A stretch of 64,000 nt of DNA from JACKII01 sp041687435 (GTDB lineage Bacteria; Pseudomonadota; Alphaproteobacteria; Bin95). The notes under the pieces were generated by a model, which was given only the letters and a program-made list of their open reading frames with translations, had not been told where the DNA came from and did not search any database. Position 1 is the first letter of the stretch; each line of letters opens with the position of its first letter. Below are positions 1-8,672 of this stretch, piece by piece. Where the stretch lies: positions 29,779 through 93,778 of the forward strand of contig JAWLBX010000013.1 in assembly GCA_041687435.1 (NCBI GenBank). The letters run 5' to 3'. The translations under genes were made by a program, and so were the position numbers.

Positions 1-1
1 G

Positions 2-1243
2 CTGCTGGCGGCCCAGCACCTGGCCTATGGCCGCATGCACCTCACCGAACGCGAAGCCGATTGGCGGGCCGGGCGGGAATTCGTTGATTTACAGGCACAC
101 CTGCATATGGCCCTTGCAACCGGAACGGTCGGGAGCAGTCTGGATGACTTGGCACCGCAAAACACCGAATACCGGGCGCTGATGGCGGAACTGGATCGCC
201 TGCGCGACAAACCCATCGGCCAAACCATCTTGTTGCCGGAAGGGCCATCGCTCAAGAAAGGCGATAGCGGGTTCCATGTGGAATTGCTGAAGGCCCGGCT
301 TGCCCAACTCGGCTATTTTCCGAACGGTATGACAGAAGCGCAATTTGGAGACAGCCTCGCCCAGGCGGTTGAAACCTTCCAGTGGGACGCAGGGCTGGAG
401 CCAGATGGCATTGTCGGACCGGCAACGCGCGGCATCCTGAACCTGTCGACCCCGCGCAAGATCGACCGGCTGCGCATCAATCTGGAACGGCTGCGCTGGC
501 TGCCGGGCGATTTGGGCCGGCGGCACGTGCGGGTCAACATCGCCGGTTTCGAGGTCAGCGCCTACGCGGACGGCCAACGCGTGCAGACCCACCGCGCGAT
601 CGTCGGCCGGCTGGAACGGCAGACGCCCGTATTCTCCGACCATATCGAATACATCGTATTCAATCCGTGGTGGGAGACCCCCGCATCCATCGCACGCAAG
701 GACGAATTGCCATTGTTCCGCCGCGATCCCGCGGCTGTGAAGCGGCTGGGGTTTCAGGTGTTGGATCGTGACGGAACTGTCGTCAATCCGGACACGATCG
801 ACTGGAACGAGGTGCCCGCCAGCCCCTTCCCTTACCGCCTGCGTCAGGCGCCGGGGCCTTTGAACGCCTTGGGGCAGGTCAAGATCATGTTTCCGAACCG
901 CCACAATGTCTATCTGCATGACACCCCGAAACGGCAGTTGTTCTCCCGCTCAAAGCGCACCTTTTCATCCGGCTGCATCCGGGTGCAGGACGTTCTCGAC
1001 TTGGTGCGTTGGGTTCTGAACGACCCCGATCGTTGGGGGCCGGAGCAGGTGCAGGCAGCCGTAGACAGCGGCAAGGAACGAATTGTGCGGCTTGGCGAGC
1101 ACTTGCCGGTGCACATTCTCTATCTGACCGCTGCGACAACACCTGACGGCATGGTGCGCTATCTGCCAGATGTCTATGAGCGCGATGAGGCGGTGCTGGC
1201 AGCACTCGATACGCCATTGCCGGTTGCCCGGGCGGAATACTGA
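2..1243 (+). CDS. Murein L,D-transpeptidase, YcbB type (5' end outside window)
   Basis: The reading frame is open from base 2 and in frame through the first ATG at 35, so the N-terminus lies upstream. The visible 413 residues hold the tail of the scaffold domain, a peptidoglycan-binding helical domain (LKKGDSGFHVELLKARL...DGIVGPATR) and a YkuD catalytic domain. The catalytic signature SSGCIRV, with the nucleophilic Cys near visible residue 324, and the upstream HDTP motif are both present. Enzymes of this family form 3-3 peptide crosslinks in the periplasm. The next gene on the same strand starts about 100 bases downstream. Confidence 0.9.
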   Translation: MLAAQHLAYGRMHLTEREADWRAGREFVDLQAHLHMALATGTVGSSLDDLAPQNTEYRALMAELDRLRDKPIGQTILLPEGPSLKKGDSGFHVELLKARLAQLGYFPNGMTEAQFGDSLAQAVETFQWDAGLEPDGIVGPATRGILNLSTPRKIDRLRINLERLRWLPGDLGRRHVRVNIAGFEVSAYADGQRVQTHRAIVGRLERQTPVFSDHIEYIVFNPWWETPASIARKDELPLFRRDPAAVKRLGFQVLDRDGTVVNPDTIDWNEVPASPFPYRLRQAPGPLNALGQVKIMFPNRHNVYLHDTPKRQLFSRSKRTFSSGCIRVQDVLDLVRWVLNDPDRWGPEQVQAAVDSGKERIVRLGEHLPVHILYLTAATTPDGMVRYLPDVYERDEAVLAALDTPLPVARAEY

Positions 1244-1347
1244 TTTGCTGACTGCCACCTGCGGGCATGCGTGATTGCCACTGGCTTGCTGGCGGCGCCC
1301 ATGGCCTAATCCTCTATGCACTTGCATTCCGCCTTCGGTACCATGCC

Positions 1348-2325
1348 ATGAAGATCGCCATCCTCGACGATTATTTTGATACGATCCGCCACCTGCCATG
1401 CTTCCGTATGCTAGACGGGCATGAGGTCACGGTTTGGAACGACCATGTCCAGGAAACCGACGCCCTGGCAGCAAGGCTGGCGGATACCGATGCGCTGGTG
1501 CTGATCCGCGAGCGCACGAAAATCCAGGGCGATCTGCTGGATCGCCTGCCGAAGTTGCAACTCATTAGCCAGCGCAGCGTGTTTCCGCATGTCGATGTGC
1601 CGGCCTGCACCCGGAACGGCGTGCTGCTGTGCTCAGACCAGCATTCCGACACTCCATCCTGGGCCGCGGCCGAACTGACCTTCGGTCTGGTGCTGGCAGC
1701 GATGCGGCAGATCCCGCAACAGATGGCCTCGCTTCAGGCCGGCAACTGGCAAATGGGCGTGGGCCATTCTCTGCGCCACAAAACCATGGGCATTTGGTCG
1801 TACGGACGGCTGGGTAAGGCAGTGGCGAAATACGCCTGCGCTTTTGACATGGACGTGCAGGTCTGGGGTGGCGAACAATCATGCGCCGAAGCGGTGGCCG
1901 ACGGGTTCCGCAAGGCCGAGAGCCGGGAAGCGTTCTTCGCAACATCGGATGTTGTCTGCCTCCTGATCCGCCTCTACCCGGCAACCCGCGGCATCGTTAC
2001 CGCCGCCGATCTCGCGCTTATGGGACCGCAGGCACTGCTGGTGAACACCAGCCGCGCCGCGCTGATCGCGGACGGTGCATTGGTGCAGGCGCTGAAAGCT
2101 GGCCACCCGGGAATGGCCGCGGTGGATGTGTTCGAGCAGGAACCCGTCGGCAAGGCGGGGCACCCTCTCCTGACCTTGCCAAATGTAGTGGCAACACCCC
2201 ATATCGGCTATGTCAGCCAGGAAGAATACGAGTTACAGTTTACCGACATTTTCAACCAGATCCTGGCTTTTGACCGCCGTGAACCGATCAACATGATTAA
2301 CCCGGAATCAATTGCCGCCAGTTAA
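1348..2325 (+). CDS. D-2-hydroxyacid dehydrogenase family protein
   Basis: The 325-residue protein has the family's two Rossmann-like domains. An NAD-binding segment (MGIWSYGRLG) lies near residue 145, and the catalytic Arg (LVNTSRA), Glu (DVFEQEP) and His (TPHIGY) are all in the usual order. I start it at ATG 1348 because the sequence MKIAILDDYFD matches the usual N-terminus; the frame is open back to 1267, but that leader does not look like protein of this family. One oddity is that the nucleotide-binding loop reads GxSxxG instead of GxGxxG. The substrate cannot be told from sequence. Confidence 0.85.
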   Translation: MKIAILDDYFDTIRHLPCFRMLDGHEVTVWNDHVQETDALAARLADTDALVLIRERTKIQGDLLDRLPKLQLISQRSVFPHVDVPACTRNGVLLCSDQHSDTPSWAAAELTFGLVLAAMRQIPQQMASLQAGNWQMGVGHSLRHKTMGIWSYGRLGKAVAKYACAFDMDVQVWGGEQSCAEAVADGFRKAESREAFFATSDVVCLLIRLYPATRGIVTAADLALMGPQALLVNTSRAALIADGALVQALKAGHPGMAAVDVFEQEPVGKAGHPLLTLPNVVATPHIGYVSQEEYELQFTDIFNQILAFDRREPINMINPESIAAS

Positions 2326-2340
2326 CACGGCGCCACGGCC

Positions 2341-3849
2341 TTAAGTCCCGCAGAACGTGCGTGGCACCACTTGCTCCGGCGTCGGCGGCAGGGCATAGCG
2401 GGCGGCATCCGGCTGATCCTTGAAAGGATGGGCGAGGACGGCAAGCAAGCGCTCCATCGGTGCGAAATCGCCGTCATCCTCGCCGGCTCGAATCGCTTCC
2501 TCGACCAAATGGTTGCGCGGAATGAACAGCGGGTTGACGGCGCGCATGGCCGCTGCGCGGTCTGCGGGCGGTACGTCCTCCCGCTCAGCCCGGGCGGCCC
2601 ATTGGTGCAGCCATTGCTCGAACGGTGCAGGGTCCGTGAACAAGTCGCGCGGGTTGTTCCGCTCCAGGTCACGACCGTCTACCACATTGGCAAGCCAACG
2701 GAAGGTGAGCGTGAAATCCGCCTCCCCCTTGGTCATCGCCGTCAGCAGGTTCTGGCCAAGGTTCAGGTCGTCCGCTTCGGCACTGAATAGGCCAAGCTTG
2801 GCGCGAAAGCCTTCGGCAAAGGCGGCCTCGAAGCGTTTCGGGAAAGTGTCGATCATGGCCTGGGCCAGACGCACCGCCTCTTCCTGATCATCGTCAAGGA
2901 TCGGCAGGATGGCCTGCGCGAGTTGCGCCAGGTTCCATTGAGCAATGGAAGGCTGGTTGCCATAGGCATAGCGGCCTTGATGGTCGATCGAACTGTAAAC
3001 TCGGCCGGGATGGAAGTCGTCCATGAAGGCGCAAGGGCCATAATCGATGGTCTCGCCAGCGATCTGCATATTATCGGTATTCATGACGCCATGGATGAAC
3101 CCAACCAGCAACCACTGCGCCACCAGCGCAGCCTGCCGCACCAGCACCCCTTCCAGCATAGCCAGATAGCGGTTTTCGGCCTGCACCGCTTCCGGATAAT
3201 GGCGGGCGATCACATGATCGGCAAGCGCACGCAATCCACCCACATCGCCCCGGCCCGCAAAAAACTGGAATGTTCCAACCCGGATATGGCTCTGGGCCAC
3301 GCGGGTCAGCACGGCGCCGGGTAAATCCGTTTCCCGCAAGACCCGTTCGCCGGTCGTGACGGCGGCCAGGGCGCGTGTCGTGGGAATGCCGAGGACGTGC
3401 ATCCCCTCGCTGACGATATATTCCCGCACCACCGGGCCAAGCGCGGCGCGCCCATCAGCCGAGCGGGAAAACGGCGTGCGCCCTGCCCCTTTCAACTGGA
3501 TGTCGCGGCGGATGCCATCCTTGCAGACAACTTCTCCCAGAAGGATGGCCCGGCCATCGCCCAGTTGCGGCACCCAGCCGCCAAACTGGTGCCCGGCATA
3601 GGCCTGGGCCAGCGGATCGGCACCAGGCGGTACCGTGTTCCCCGCCAAAACCTGCACGCCGGCCGGGCTCTCCAGCGTATCGGCATCGAGGCCCAGAAGT
3701 TGGGCCAGCGGTCGGTTGACCTTGATTAGCCTTGGCGCCGCCACCGGGGTCGGCGGCAAGCGCGCAAAGAAATGCTCCGGCAGGCGGGCGTAGGAGTTAT
3801 CGAACGCTGCCGCGCCGAACGGCTGCGCGGGGACTAAGTCTTGGGGCAC
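2341..3849 (-). CDS. selO: Protein adenylyltransferase SelO (YdiU family)
   Basis: The 502-residue protein is typical of the YdiU/SelO pseudokinase-fold family, which transfers AMP from ATP to protein hydroxyls and responds to redox stress. Family landmarks include the N-terminal FDNSYARLPEHFFARLPPTPV segment, AYAGHQFGGWVPQLGDGRA, GAGRTPFSRSADGRA, and GVMNTDNM with YGPCAFMDDF. The C-terminus ends in FCGT, where animal relatives carry selenocysteine and bacteria carry Cys. It is convergent with the dehydrogenase at 1348-2325 and lies downstream of the ABC permease genes, with a gap of about 50 bases. Confidence 0.93.
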   Translation of the reverse strand: MPQDLVPAQPFGAAAFDNSYARLPEHFFARLPPTPVAAPRLIKVNRPLAQLLGLDADTLESPAGVQVLAGNTVPPGADPLAQAYAGHQFGGWVPQLGDGRAILLGEVVCKDGIRRDIQLKGAGRTPFSRSADGRAALGPVVREYIVSEGMHVLGIPTTRALAAVTTGERVLRETDLPGAVLTRVAQSHIRVGTFQFFAGRGDVGGLRALADHVIARHYPEAVQAENRYLAMLEGVLVRQAALVAQWLLVGFIHGVMNTDNMQIAGETIDYGPCAFMDDFHPGRVYSSIDHQGRYAYGNQPSIAQWNLAQLAQAILPILDDDQEEAVRLAQAMIDTFPKRFEAAFAEGFRAKLGLFSAEADDLNLGQNLLTAMTKGEADFTLTFRWLANVVDGRDLERNNPRDLFTDPAPFEQWLHQWAARAEREDVPPADRAAAMRAVNPLFIPRNHLVEEAIRAGEDDGDFAPMERLLAVLAHPFKDQPDAARYALPPTPEQVVPRTFCGT

Positions 3850-3900
3850 GGGCGGGCCTCCGTAGGGTAGGAGTGTGAGCGCGTGCCCCTTTACTTAGGT

Positions 3901-4794
3901 TCAGCGTTGACGCGGGTCCAGGATATCGCGAACCGCATCACCCAAAAGGTTGGTACCGAACACCACGAGACTGATCGCAATGCCCGGGAAAATCACCAGC
4001 CAGGGCGCCGTGCGGACATACTCGGCAGCGCTTTCGCTGAGCATGCGGCCCCAGCTTGCGTGAGGCTCGGGAATGCCCAGGCCAAGGAAGCTAAGGCTTG
4101 CCTCAGTCAGAATGGCAGCGCCAAGCTGTGCCGTAGCCAGCACGATTAGCGGGGCCAGCGTATTCGGCAGCACGTGACGCACGGCAATGCGAAGCTCGCT
4201 CATGCCGCAAGCCCGAGCCGACTCCACGAATGGCATCTCGCGCAACGAAAGCGTGTTCGAGCGGATCACGCGGGCGACGTTTGGCACCAATGGAATGGAA
4301 ATGGCGAGGATCGTGTTTTCCAGGCTTGGCCCCAACGCCGCGGCCATAACCAAGGCCATGACGAGCAGAGGCAGCGCCTGCATGACATCCATCAGTCGCT
4401 GCATCACCAGATCGAACCAGCCGAGCAGATAACCGCTGGACAAGCCAATGATTACACCCAATACGCACCCCAACACCGTGGAGCCGACACCGACCATCAA
4501 CGATATGCGGGCGCCATAAATGATGCGGGCATAGACGTCGCGCCCCATCACGTCGGCACCCAGCATATGAGCAGAGCCCGGTGCCGCCAGAGAAGTGGCG
4601 GCATTGGTCTGGTAGGGGTCCATCCCCGCCACCCATTCGGCAAAAACGGCGGCGAAGACGAACAGCAGCGTGATGACTGCGCCGATGGCACCCAACGGGT
4701 ACTGCCGGCAGAACTTTTTGATTTGATACCAGATGCCCTTCCGCCGGATTTCCGCGGCGGGCAGGGTTTCGATGCTGAAATCGGGGGAGGTCAT
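3901..4794 (-). CDS. Dipeptide/oligopeptide ABC transporter permease, DppC type
   Basis: The 297-residue membrane protein has the N-terminal extension and first transmembrane segment (GAIGAVITLLFVFAAVFAEW) typical of DppC/OppC, then the BPD_transp_1 core. The EAA loop reads FVESARACGMSELRIAVRHVLPN, the contact site for the ATPase. It starts 15 bases after the stop of the DppB-type gene and would pair with it as the membrane channel. No ATPase genes follow; the next gene downstream is selO. Confidence 0.9.
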   Translation of the reverse strand: MTSPDFSIETLPAAEIRRKGIWYQIKKFCRQYPLGAIGAVITLLFVFAAVFAEWVAGMDPYQTNAATSLAAPGSAHMLGADVMGRDVYARIIYGARISLMVGVGSTVLGCVLGVIIGLSSGYLLGWFDLVMQRLMDVMQALPLLVMALVMAAALGPSLENTILAISIPLVPNVARVIRSNTLSLREMPFVESARACGMSELRIAVRHVLPNTLAPLIVLATAQLGAAILTEASLSFLGLGIPEPHASWGRMLSESAAEYVRTAPWLVIFPGIAISLVVFGTNLLGDAVRDILDPRQR

Positions 4795-4809
4795 GAGGGC
4801 CGTTTCCCG

Positions 4810-5754
4810 TTAACTGTAGCGGATTCGCGGGTCGAGTACCGCGTACAACAAGTCGACAACCAGGTTCACCACCACGGTAATGAGCGCGATCAGCATCACC
4901 AGGTTTTGAACGATCGGATAATCGCGCCATTGGATCGCTTCCACGAGGAAGCGAGCCACGCCCGGAATGTTGAACACCGTCTCGGTCACGATCAAACCAC
5001 CGATCAGGAACGCCGCTTCAATACCGATGATAGTGGTTACCGGCAGAATGGCATTGCGGAGCGCATGCTTGTAATTGATCGTGTTTTCGGTCGCACCCTT
5101 GGATCTGGCAGTACGGATATAGTCCTGCCGCATCACCTCCAGCATGCTGGATCGCGTCAGACGCATGATAATCGCCGAGGCGCGGAAGCCCACGGCTGCG
5201 GCTGGAATCGCGAGAAGACCCAATTCCTCAAGCCAGCTTCTGGGCTCGTTCGTGTAGATCGGGATGTACCCGGCCCATGCGACGAACGCCGTCAGGATCA
5301 GCAGGCCCAGCCAGAAGCTGGGCAAGGACAGACCGGACAGCGAAATGATGCGAACAACATAGTCCGCCCAGGAATTCTGGCGCACCGCGCTGATCACACC
5401 CAGCGGCAGCCCAATCAGGACCGAGAAAAACAGAGCGAGGCCGGCCAGCTTGGCCGTAATTGGAATCCGCGGCGCCAACTCATCAATCGCCGGCAATTCA
5501 CTGACGTAGGAAAAGCCGAGATCGCCAACCGCCAATCCGCTGATCCAATCCCAGTATTGCTTCCATAGCGGCTGATCAAGGCCCAGTTCCTTTTCAAGGA
5601 AGGCCTTTTCCTGCGGATCGATAAAGCCTGCGCTGTCGAAAAGGATATCGGCAATGTTGCCGGGCACCAGCCGTAACAACACAAAAATGATGATCGACAT
5701 TCCGATCAACGTCAGCATCATCAACAGCAATCGACGGATAATGTAAGAGGTCAC
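4810..5754 (-). CDS. Dipeptide/oligopeptide ABC transporter permease, DppB type
   Basis: The 314-residue protein begins MTSYIIRRLLLMMLTLIGMSI, the usual DppB N-terminus, and ends with the family's VDLLYAVLDPRIRYS. The EAA loop is DYIRTARSKGATENTINYKHALRNA. The start codon is GTG, with a GGGAGGG ribosome-binding site ten bases upstream. It lies about 200 bases downstream of the binding-protein gene, and that gap contains two strong inverted repeats. Dipeptides, oligopeptides, opines or glycosides are all possible substrates. Confidence 0.9.
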   Translation of the reverse strand: MTSYIIRRLLLMMLTLIGMSIIIFVLLRLVPGNIADILFDSAGFIDPQEKAFLEKELGLDQPLWKQYWDWISGLAVGDLGFSYVSELPAIDELAPRIPITAKLAGLALFFSVLIGLPLGVISAVRQNSWADYVVRIISLSGLSLPSFWLGLLILTAFVAWAGYIPIYTNEPRSWLEELGLLAIPAAAVGFRASAIIMRLTRSSMLEVMRQDYIRTARSKGATENTINYKHALRNAILPVTTIIGIEAAFLIGGLIVTETVFNIPGVARFLVEAIQWRDYPIVQNLVMLIALITVVVNLVVDLLYAVLDPRIRYS

Positions 5755-5788
5755 GGCTGTTCAGCCCTCCCTTGCATCCTATTGGTAT

Positions 5789-5844
5789 AACGGTTTCCCA
5801 CAGCCCAAGCCTCCGACCGAACTTGCTGTGGGCCAAAAACCGTT
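5789..5844 (-). repeat. Large hairpin between binding-protein and permease genes
   Basis: An inverted repeat with arms AACGGTTT plus CCCACAGC at 5789-5804 pairs with GCTGTGGG at 5825-5832 and AAACCGTT at 5837-5844. The loop is 20 bases and there is a four-base bulge. It sits just upstream of the dppB-like gene in the transcript. No T-run follows on the coding strand, so it is more likely an mRNA stability or processing element than a classical terminator. Confidence 0.55.
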
Positions 5845-5884
5845 TCGCCCTTTCACTGCCTTGCGGGAGTTGCCGGGCGGAACA

Positions 5885-5914
5885 GAGGAGGGGCGATAAA
5901 CATCACCCCTCCTC
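5885..5914 (-). repeat. GC-rich hairpin after the binding-protein gene
   Basis: Arms GAGGAGGGG (5885-5893) and CCCCTCCTC (5906-5914) are perfectly complementary, with three more pairs possible inside the loop. It begins about 43 bases after the stop of the binding-protein gene, on the same transcript. Such hairpins often protect the abundant binding-protein message or partly stop transcription before the permease genes. That role is inferred here. Confidence 0.55.
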
Positions 5915-5957
5915 CCTTAACTGTCAGTAGGGAAACCCTACCCGTGTGTTAGATGGA

Positions 5958-7559
5958 TTACTTATCCAGCCACACGTCTTCCATGCGCGGACCATTGTAC
6001 ACGCTGTTCACCATCTGCGTGTAGCCCTTGACATATGGCTGCCAGCAGGTCGCGGACTTGGCGTGGAAGATCATCGGCCGGGCCACATCTTCCTGCAGCC
6101 TGCGGTCGATTTCCCAAACCAGCTTCTTGCGCTCTTCCTGGTCTTCCATCGCAGACTGCTTATAGAACAGCTCCTGCAGGTCCTTGTTGCAATATCCGGT
6201 ATAGTTGCGCTCGGAACCACAGGCATAGCCCTCAAACAAAACCACATCGGGATCGTCGACACCGGTACCGGTCAGGTTCATGCCAACCTGATAGTCCTTG
6301 CGGGCGACAGTCGCATGCCAGTTGGACGTTTCGATAACATCCAGCTCGGCATCGATGTAGATCTCCTTCAAGTGGTCGATCAGGATCACTGCCGGGTCGC
6401 GATAGATGGCGATATTCCGGGTCGAAACCGTTACGTTCAGACGGTTGTCCGGGCCAAAGCCGGCTTCCTGCATCAACTTGCGGGCTTTTTCACGATCCAC
6501 CTTGATGTCACCAAAGCCTTCGACCTTGGCCAGTTCCTCGGGTGGCAGACCCCAGACGCCTGCAGGCGGCGGCAGGAACGCGCCACCGATATCGTCCTGG
6601 CCTTCGGAAATGATATCGACAAACTCCTGCCGGTCGATCGTCAGCGCCATCGCGCGGCGAACCCGCTCGTCGTCGAACGGCGGCGCATCACGGTTGACAA
6701 TCAGATTGCGCGAAACGTTGGTCGGCACCAACTCACAAACTGCATGCGGGGCCTGTTCCTTGACATCCTTTAGCAGCGCCACAGTGAGATCGGTCGGATA
6801 GGTCATGTCGAACTCACCGGCGATGAACGCCAGCACGCGCGTGGAACGGCTCTTGATGATCGTCCACTCGATTGCGTCAAGGAACGGGCGGCCTTCACGC
6901 CAATAATTTTCGTTCTTCTCGAAGCGGGCACTTTCGTTCTGCTTCAGCTCGACGAACTTGAACGGGCCGGTGCCAATCGGGTTGGTGCGCATATCCTTGG
7001 CGGACACGTGGCACGGATAAACCGGCGAGTAGCCCGATGCCAACAGCGCCAGGAAGGAAGGTTGCGGTTGACCCAGATGGAAGGTGACCTTGTTGTCGCC
7101 GTCCGTGGTGACCTCTTTCAGGTTCCAATACCAGGATTTGCGCGGATTCTTGCGCAGCCGCATCTCGCGCGACACATTGCCGAGCAACCGGTCCCAGGTG
7201 CATTTCACGTCAGCGCTGGTGAACGGCTCGCCATCATGCCATTGCACGCCCGAACGCAGATTGAAGGTCAGAGCCGTCTTGCTTTCATTCAAAGACCAGT
7301 CCGTCGCCAGTTCGGGAACGATCGAGTCCAAGCTATTCTTCGGCACATGTTGGTCGAAGAGAACCAAGTTGTTGAACACCGACATGTAGGGATTGGTGGT
7401 CGAGTTCGTGGCTTCTTCATGGATCGACCCGCTGGGCGGGGTTCCACGGTGATAGATTTTTAGCGTGCCGCCATGCTTCTCAGCCATGGCACTACCGGCA
7501 GCGATGGTTAGCATGGCAGCGGCCATGCCTATCATCCCGGTTTTCCTAAGCGTCGCCAT
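5958..7559 (-). CDS. Peptide/opine ABC transporter periplasmic binding protein (SBP family 5)
   Basis: The 533-residue protein has a Sec signal peptide (MATLRKTGMIGMAAAMLTIAAGSAMA), followed by the family-5 solute-binding fold. Landmarks are LATDWSLNESKTALTFNLRSGVQWHDGEPFTSADVKCTWDRLL near residues 85-130 and VNRDAPPFDDERVRRAMALTIDRQEF near residue 290. A clear AGGAGG ribosome-binding site lies upstream of the ATG. It is the first gene of a three-gene importer set with the two permeases that follow. Confidence 0.92.
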   Translation of the reverse strand: MATLRKTGMIGMAAAMLTIAAGSAMAEKHGGTLKIYHRGTPPSGSIHEEATNSTTNPYMSVFNNLVLFDQHVPKNSLDSIVPELATDWSLNESKTALTFNLRSGVQWHDGEPFTSADVKCTWDRLLGNVSREMRLRKNPRKSWYWNLKEVTTDGDNKVTFHLGQPQPSFLALLASGYSPVYPCHVSAKDMRTNPIGTGPFKFVELKQNESARFEKNENYWREGRPFLDAIEWTIIKSRSTRVLAFIAGEFDMTYPTDLTVALLKDVKEQAPHAVCELVPTNVSRNLIVNRDAPPFDDERVRRAMALTIDRQEFVDIISEGQDDIGGAFLPPPAGVWGLPPEELAKVEGFGDIKVDREKARKLMQEAGFGPDNRLNVTVSTRNIAIYRDPAVILIDHLKEIYIDAELDVIETSNWHATVARKDYQVGMNLTGTGVDDPDVVLFEGYACGSERNYTGYCNKDLQELFYKQSAMEDQEERKKLVWEIDRRLQEDVARPMIFHAKSATCWQPYVKGYTQMVNSVYNGPRMEDVWLDK

Positions 7560-7664
7560 AGACGTTCCTCCTATATCTGCAAGCCTAGATGCCGCCCCGA
7601 GGACGGCAAGGGGCGCAAGCTAGCAGCACGATCATGTAATGCATACCCCTTGCACAGGTAGGCC

Positions 7665-8549
7665 TTAATCTTTTGTCGTATAGCGCGCAGCTAGCCAAGC
7701 TGCCGCAGCACGGGCCATGCCGCGGTTGGAATGGCCGACGCCCGGCACGCTCACCAACTGCCAGTTGAAGGGCAGCATCATGCGCCGCGCCTCTGCCCTT
7801 GCATCCTCATAAAAGTAATGACCGCGCGCGTGCCGGTGCGGCCCCTGCCGCATCGCCTCTTCCGAGCGCAGCAGCATCGCATTGGTCACATCCGTGTCGT
7901 CCTCGCCAACCATCACCACCAGCGGCCGCGGGAACACCTGCTCCTGCACCGCCTCCAGATCGGGAAAGCGGTCTAGGCCATAGGGGAAACGCTCGCCCGG
8001 CCGGGCGAGCGTATAGGCACCGGCATTGGCGGCGATCGCGACCTCGAACCGCGCATTTTCCTGAAACAGCGCCAGCCTGTGCACGAATTGGCCGCCGGCG
8101 GAATGGCCATAGAGCCAATAACCTTCACGCCGCGATCCGGTCAGGTCCCGCGCATGCTCGAACAGCCGTTCGACCAGCCCATAGCTCCAGCGTTCGCGTG
8201 GCAGATACTGCCGGCGGTCGGGTGTCCGCATATTGCCGACCTCATAGGCGCGCGGCCCTGGGAAAGCCTGCTGGCTGAATTCCGGTGCCAGCAGCAGGGC
8301 GCCCAGTGCTTCCGCATGCTGCACCCAGTCGTCGCGGTAGCGGTCCGCATTACGCTTGTAGCCATGGAGGACAATGAGAATTGGCGAATTCGGGTTGAAC
8401 GCGGCAGGCTTGTGCGCGAACACCTGGACCGGCTGGTTTGGCTCTGCCGCCGGATCGGTGATGGTAAAGATGCTTTTGCCTGATGGTATCGTCATCACTT
8501 GCCGGTTCACACTGAAGTTCGGGCCATCAAAATGTTTGGCTTCCGGCAA
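7665..8549 (-). CDS. Alpha/beta hydrolase, PHB-depolymerase/esterase-like
   Basis: The 294-residue frame shows an alpha/beta hydrolase: oxyanion-region ILIVLHGYKRNADRY near residue 60, nucleophile elbow GHSAGG near residue 150, and a C-terminal His in VPGVGHSNRG. The acid is probably in VGEDDTDVTN. No signal peptide is evident. The start is uncertain because codon 8549 is TTG with a poor ribosome-binding site; ATG 8495 (MTIPSGKS) is an alternative. It lies upstream of the ABC importer genes on the same strand, about 105 bases away, but any shared transcript is speculative. Confidence 0.75.
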   Translation of the reverse strand: MPEAKHFDGPNFSVNRQVMTIPSGKSIFTITDPAAEPNQPVQVFAHKPAAFNPNSPILIVLHGYKRNADRYRDDWVQHAEALGALLLAPEFSQQAFPGPRAYEVGNMRTPDRRQYLPRERWSYGLVERLFEHARDLTGSRREGYWLYGHSAGGQFVHRLALFQENARFEVAIAANAGAYTLARPGERFPYGLDRFPDLEAVQEQVFPRPLVVMVGEDDTDVTNAMLLRSEEAMRQGPHRHARGHYFYEDARAEARRMMLPFNWQLVSVPGVGHSNRGMARAAAAWLAARYTTKD

Positions 8550-8672
8550 AATGTCCAGGGTCAGAGGAACTGGCGCTCAGCCAAAAGCTGGGCTATTGGG
8601 AGCCTTTCGCGGCTTTATGCTATGCTTTATGCAACGATATCTCTCACGCGGACCGGGAGCCAGGCTGTCGTC

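Noticed and set aside
4174..5568. 464-residue plus-strand open frame
   Set aside because: It is antisense to the two permease genes, which have clear family motifs; the translation is His/Gln/Arg-rich, as expected for a shadow frame.
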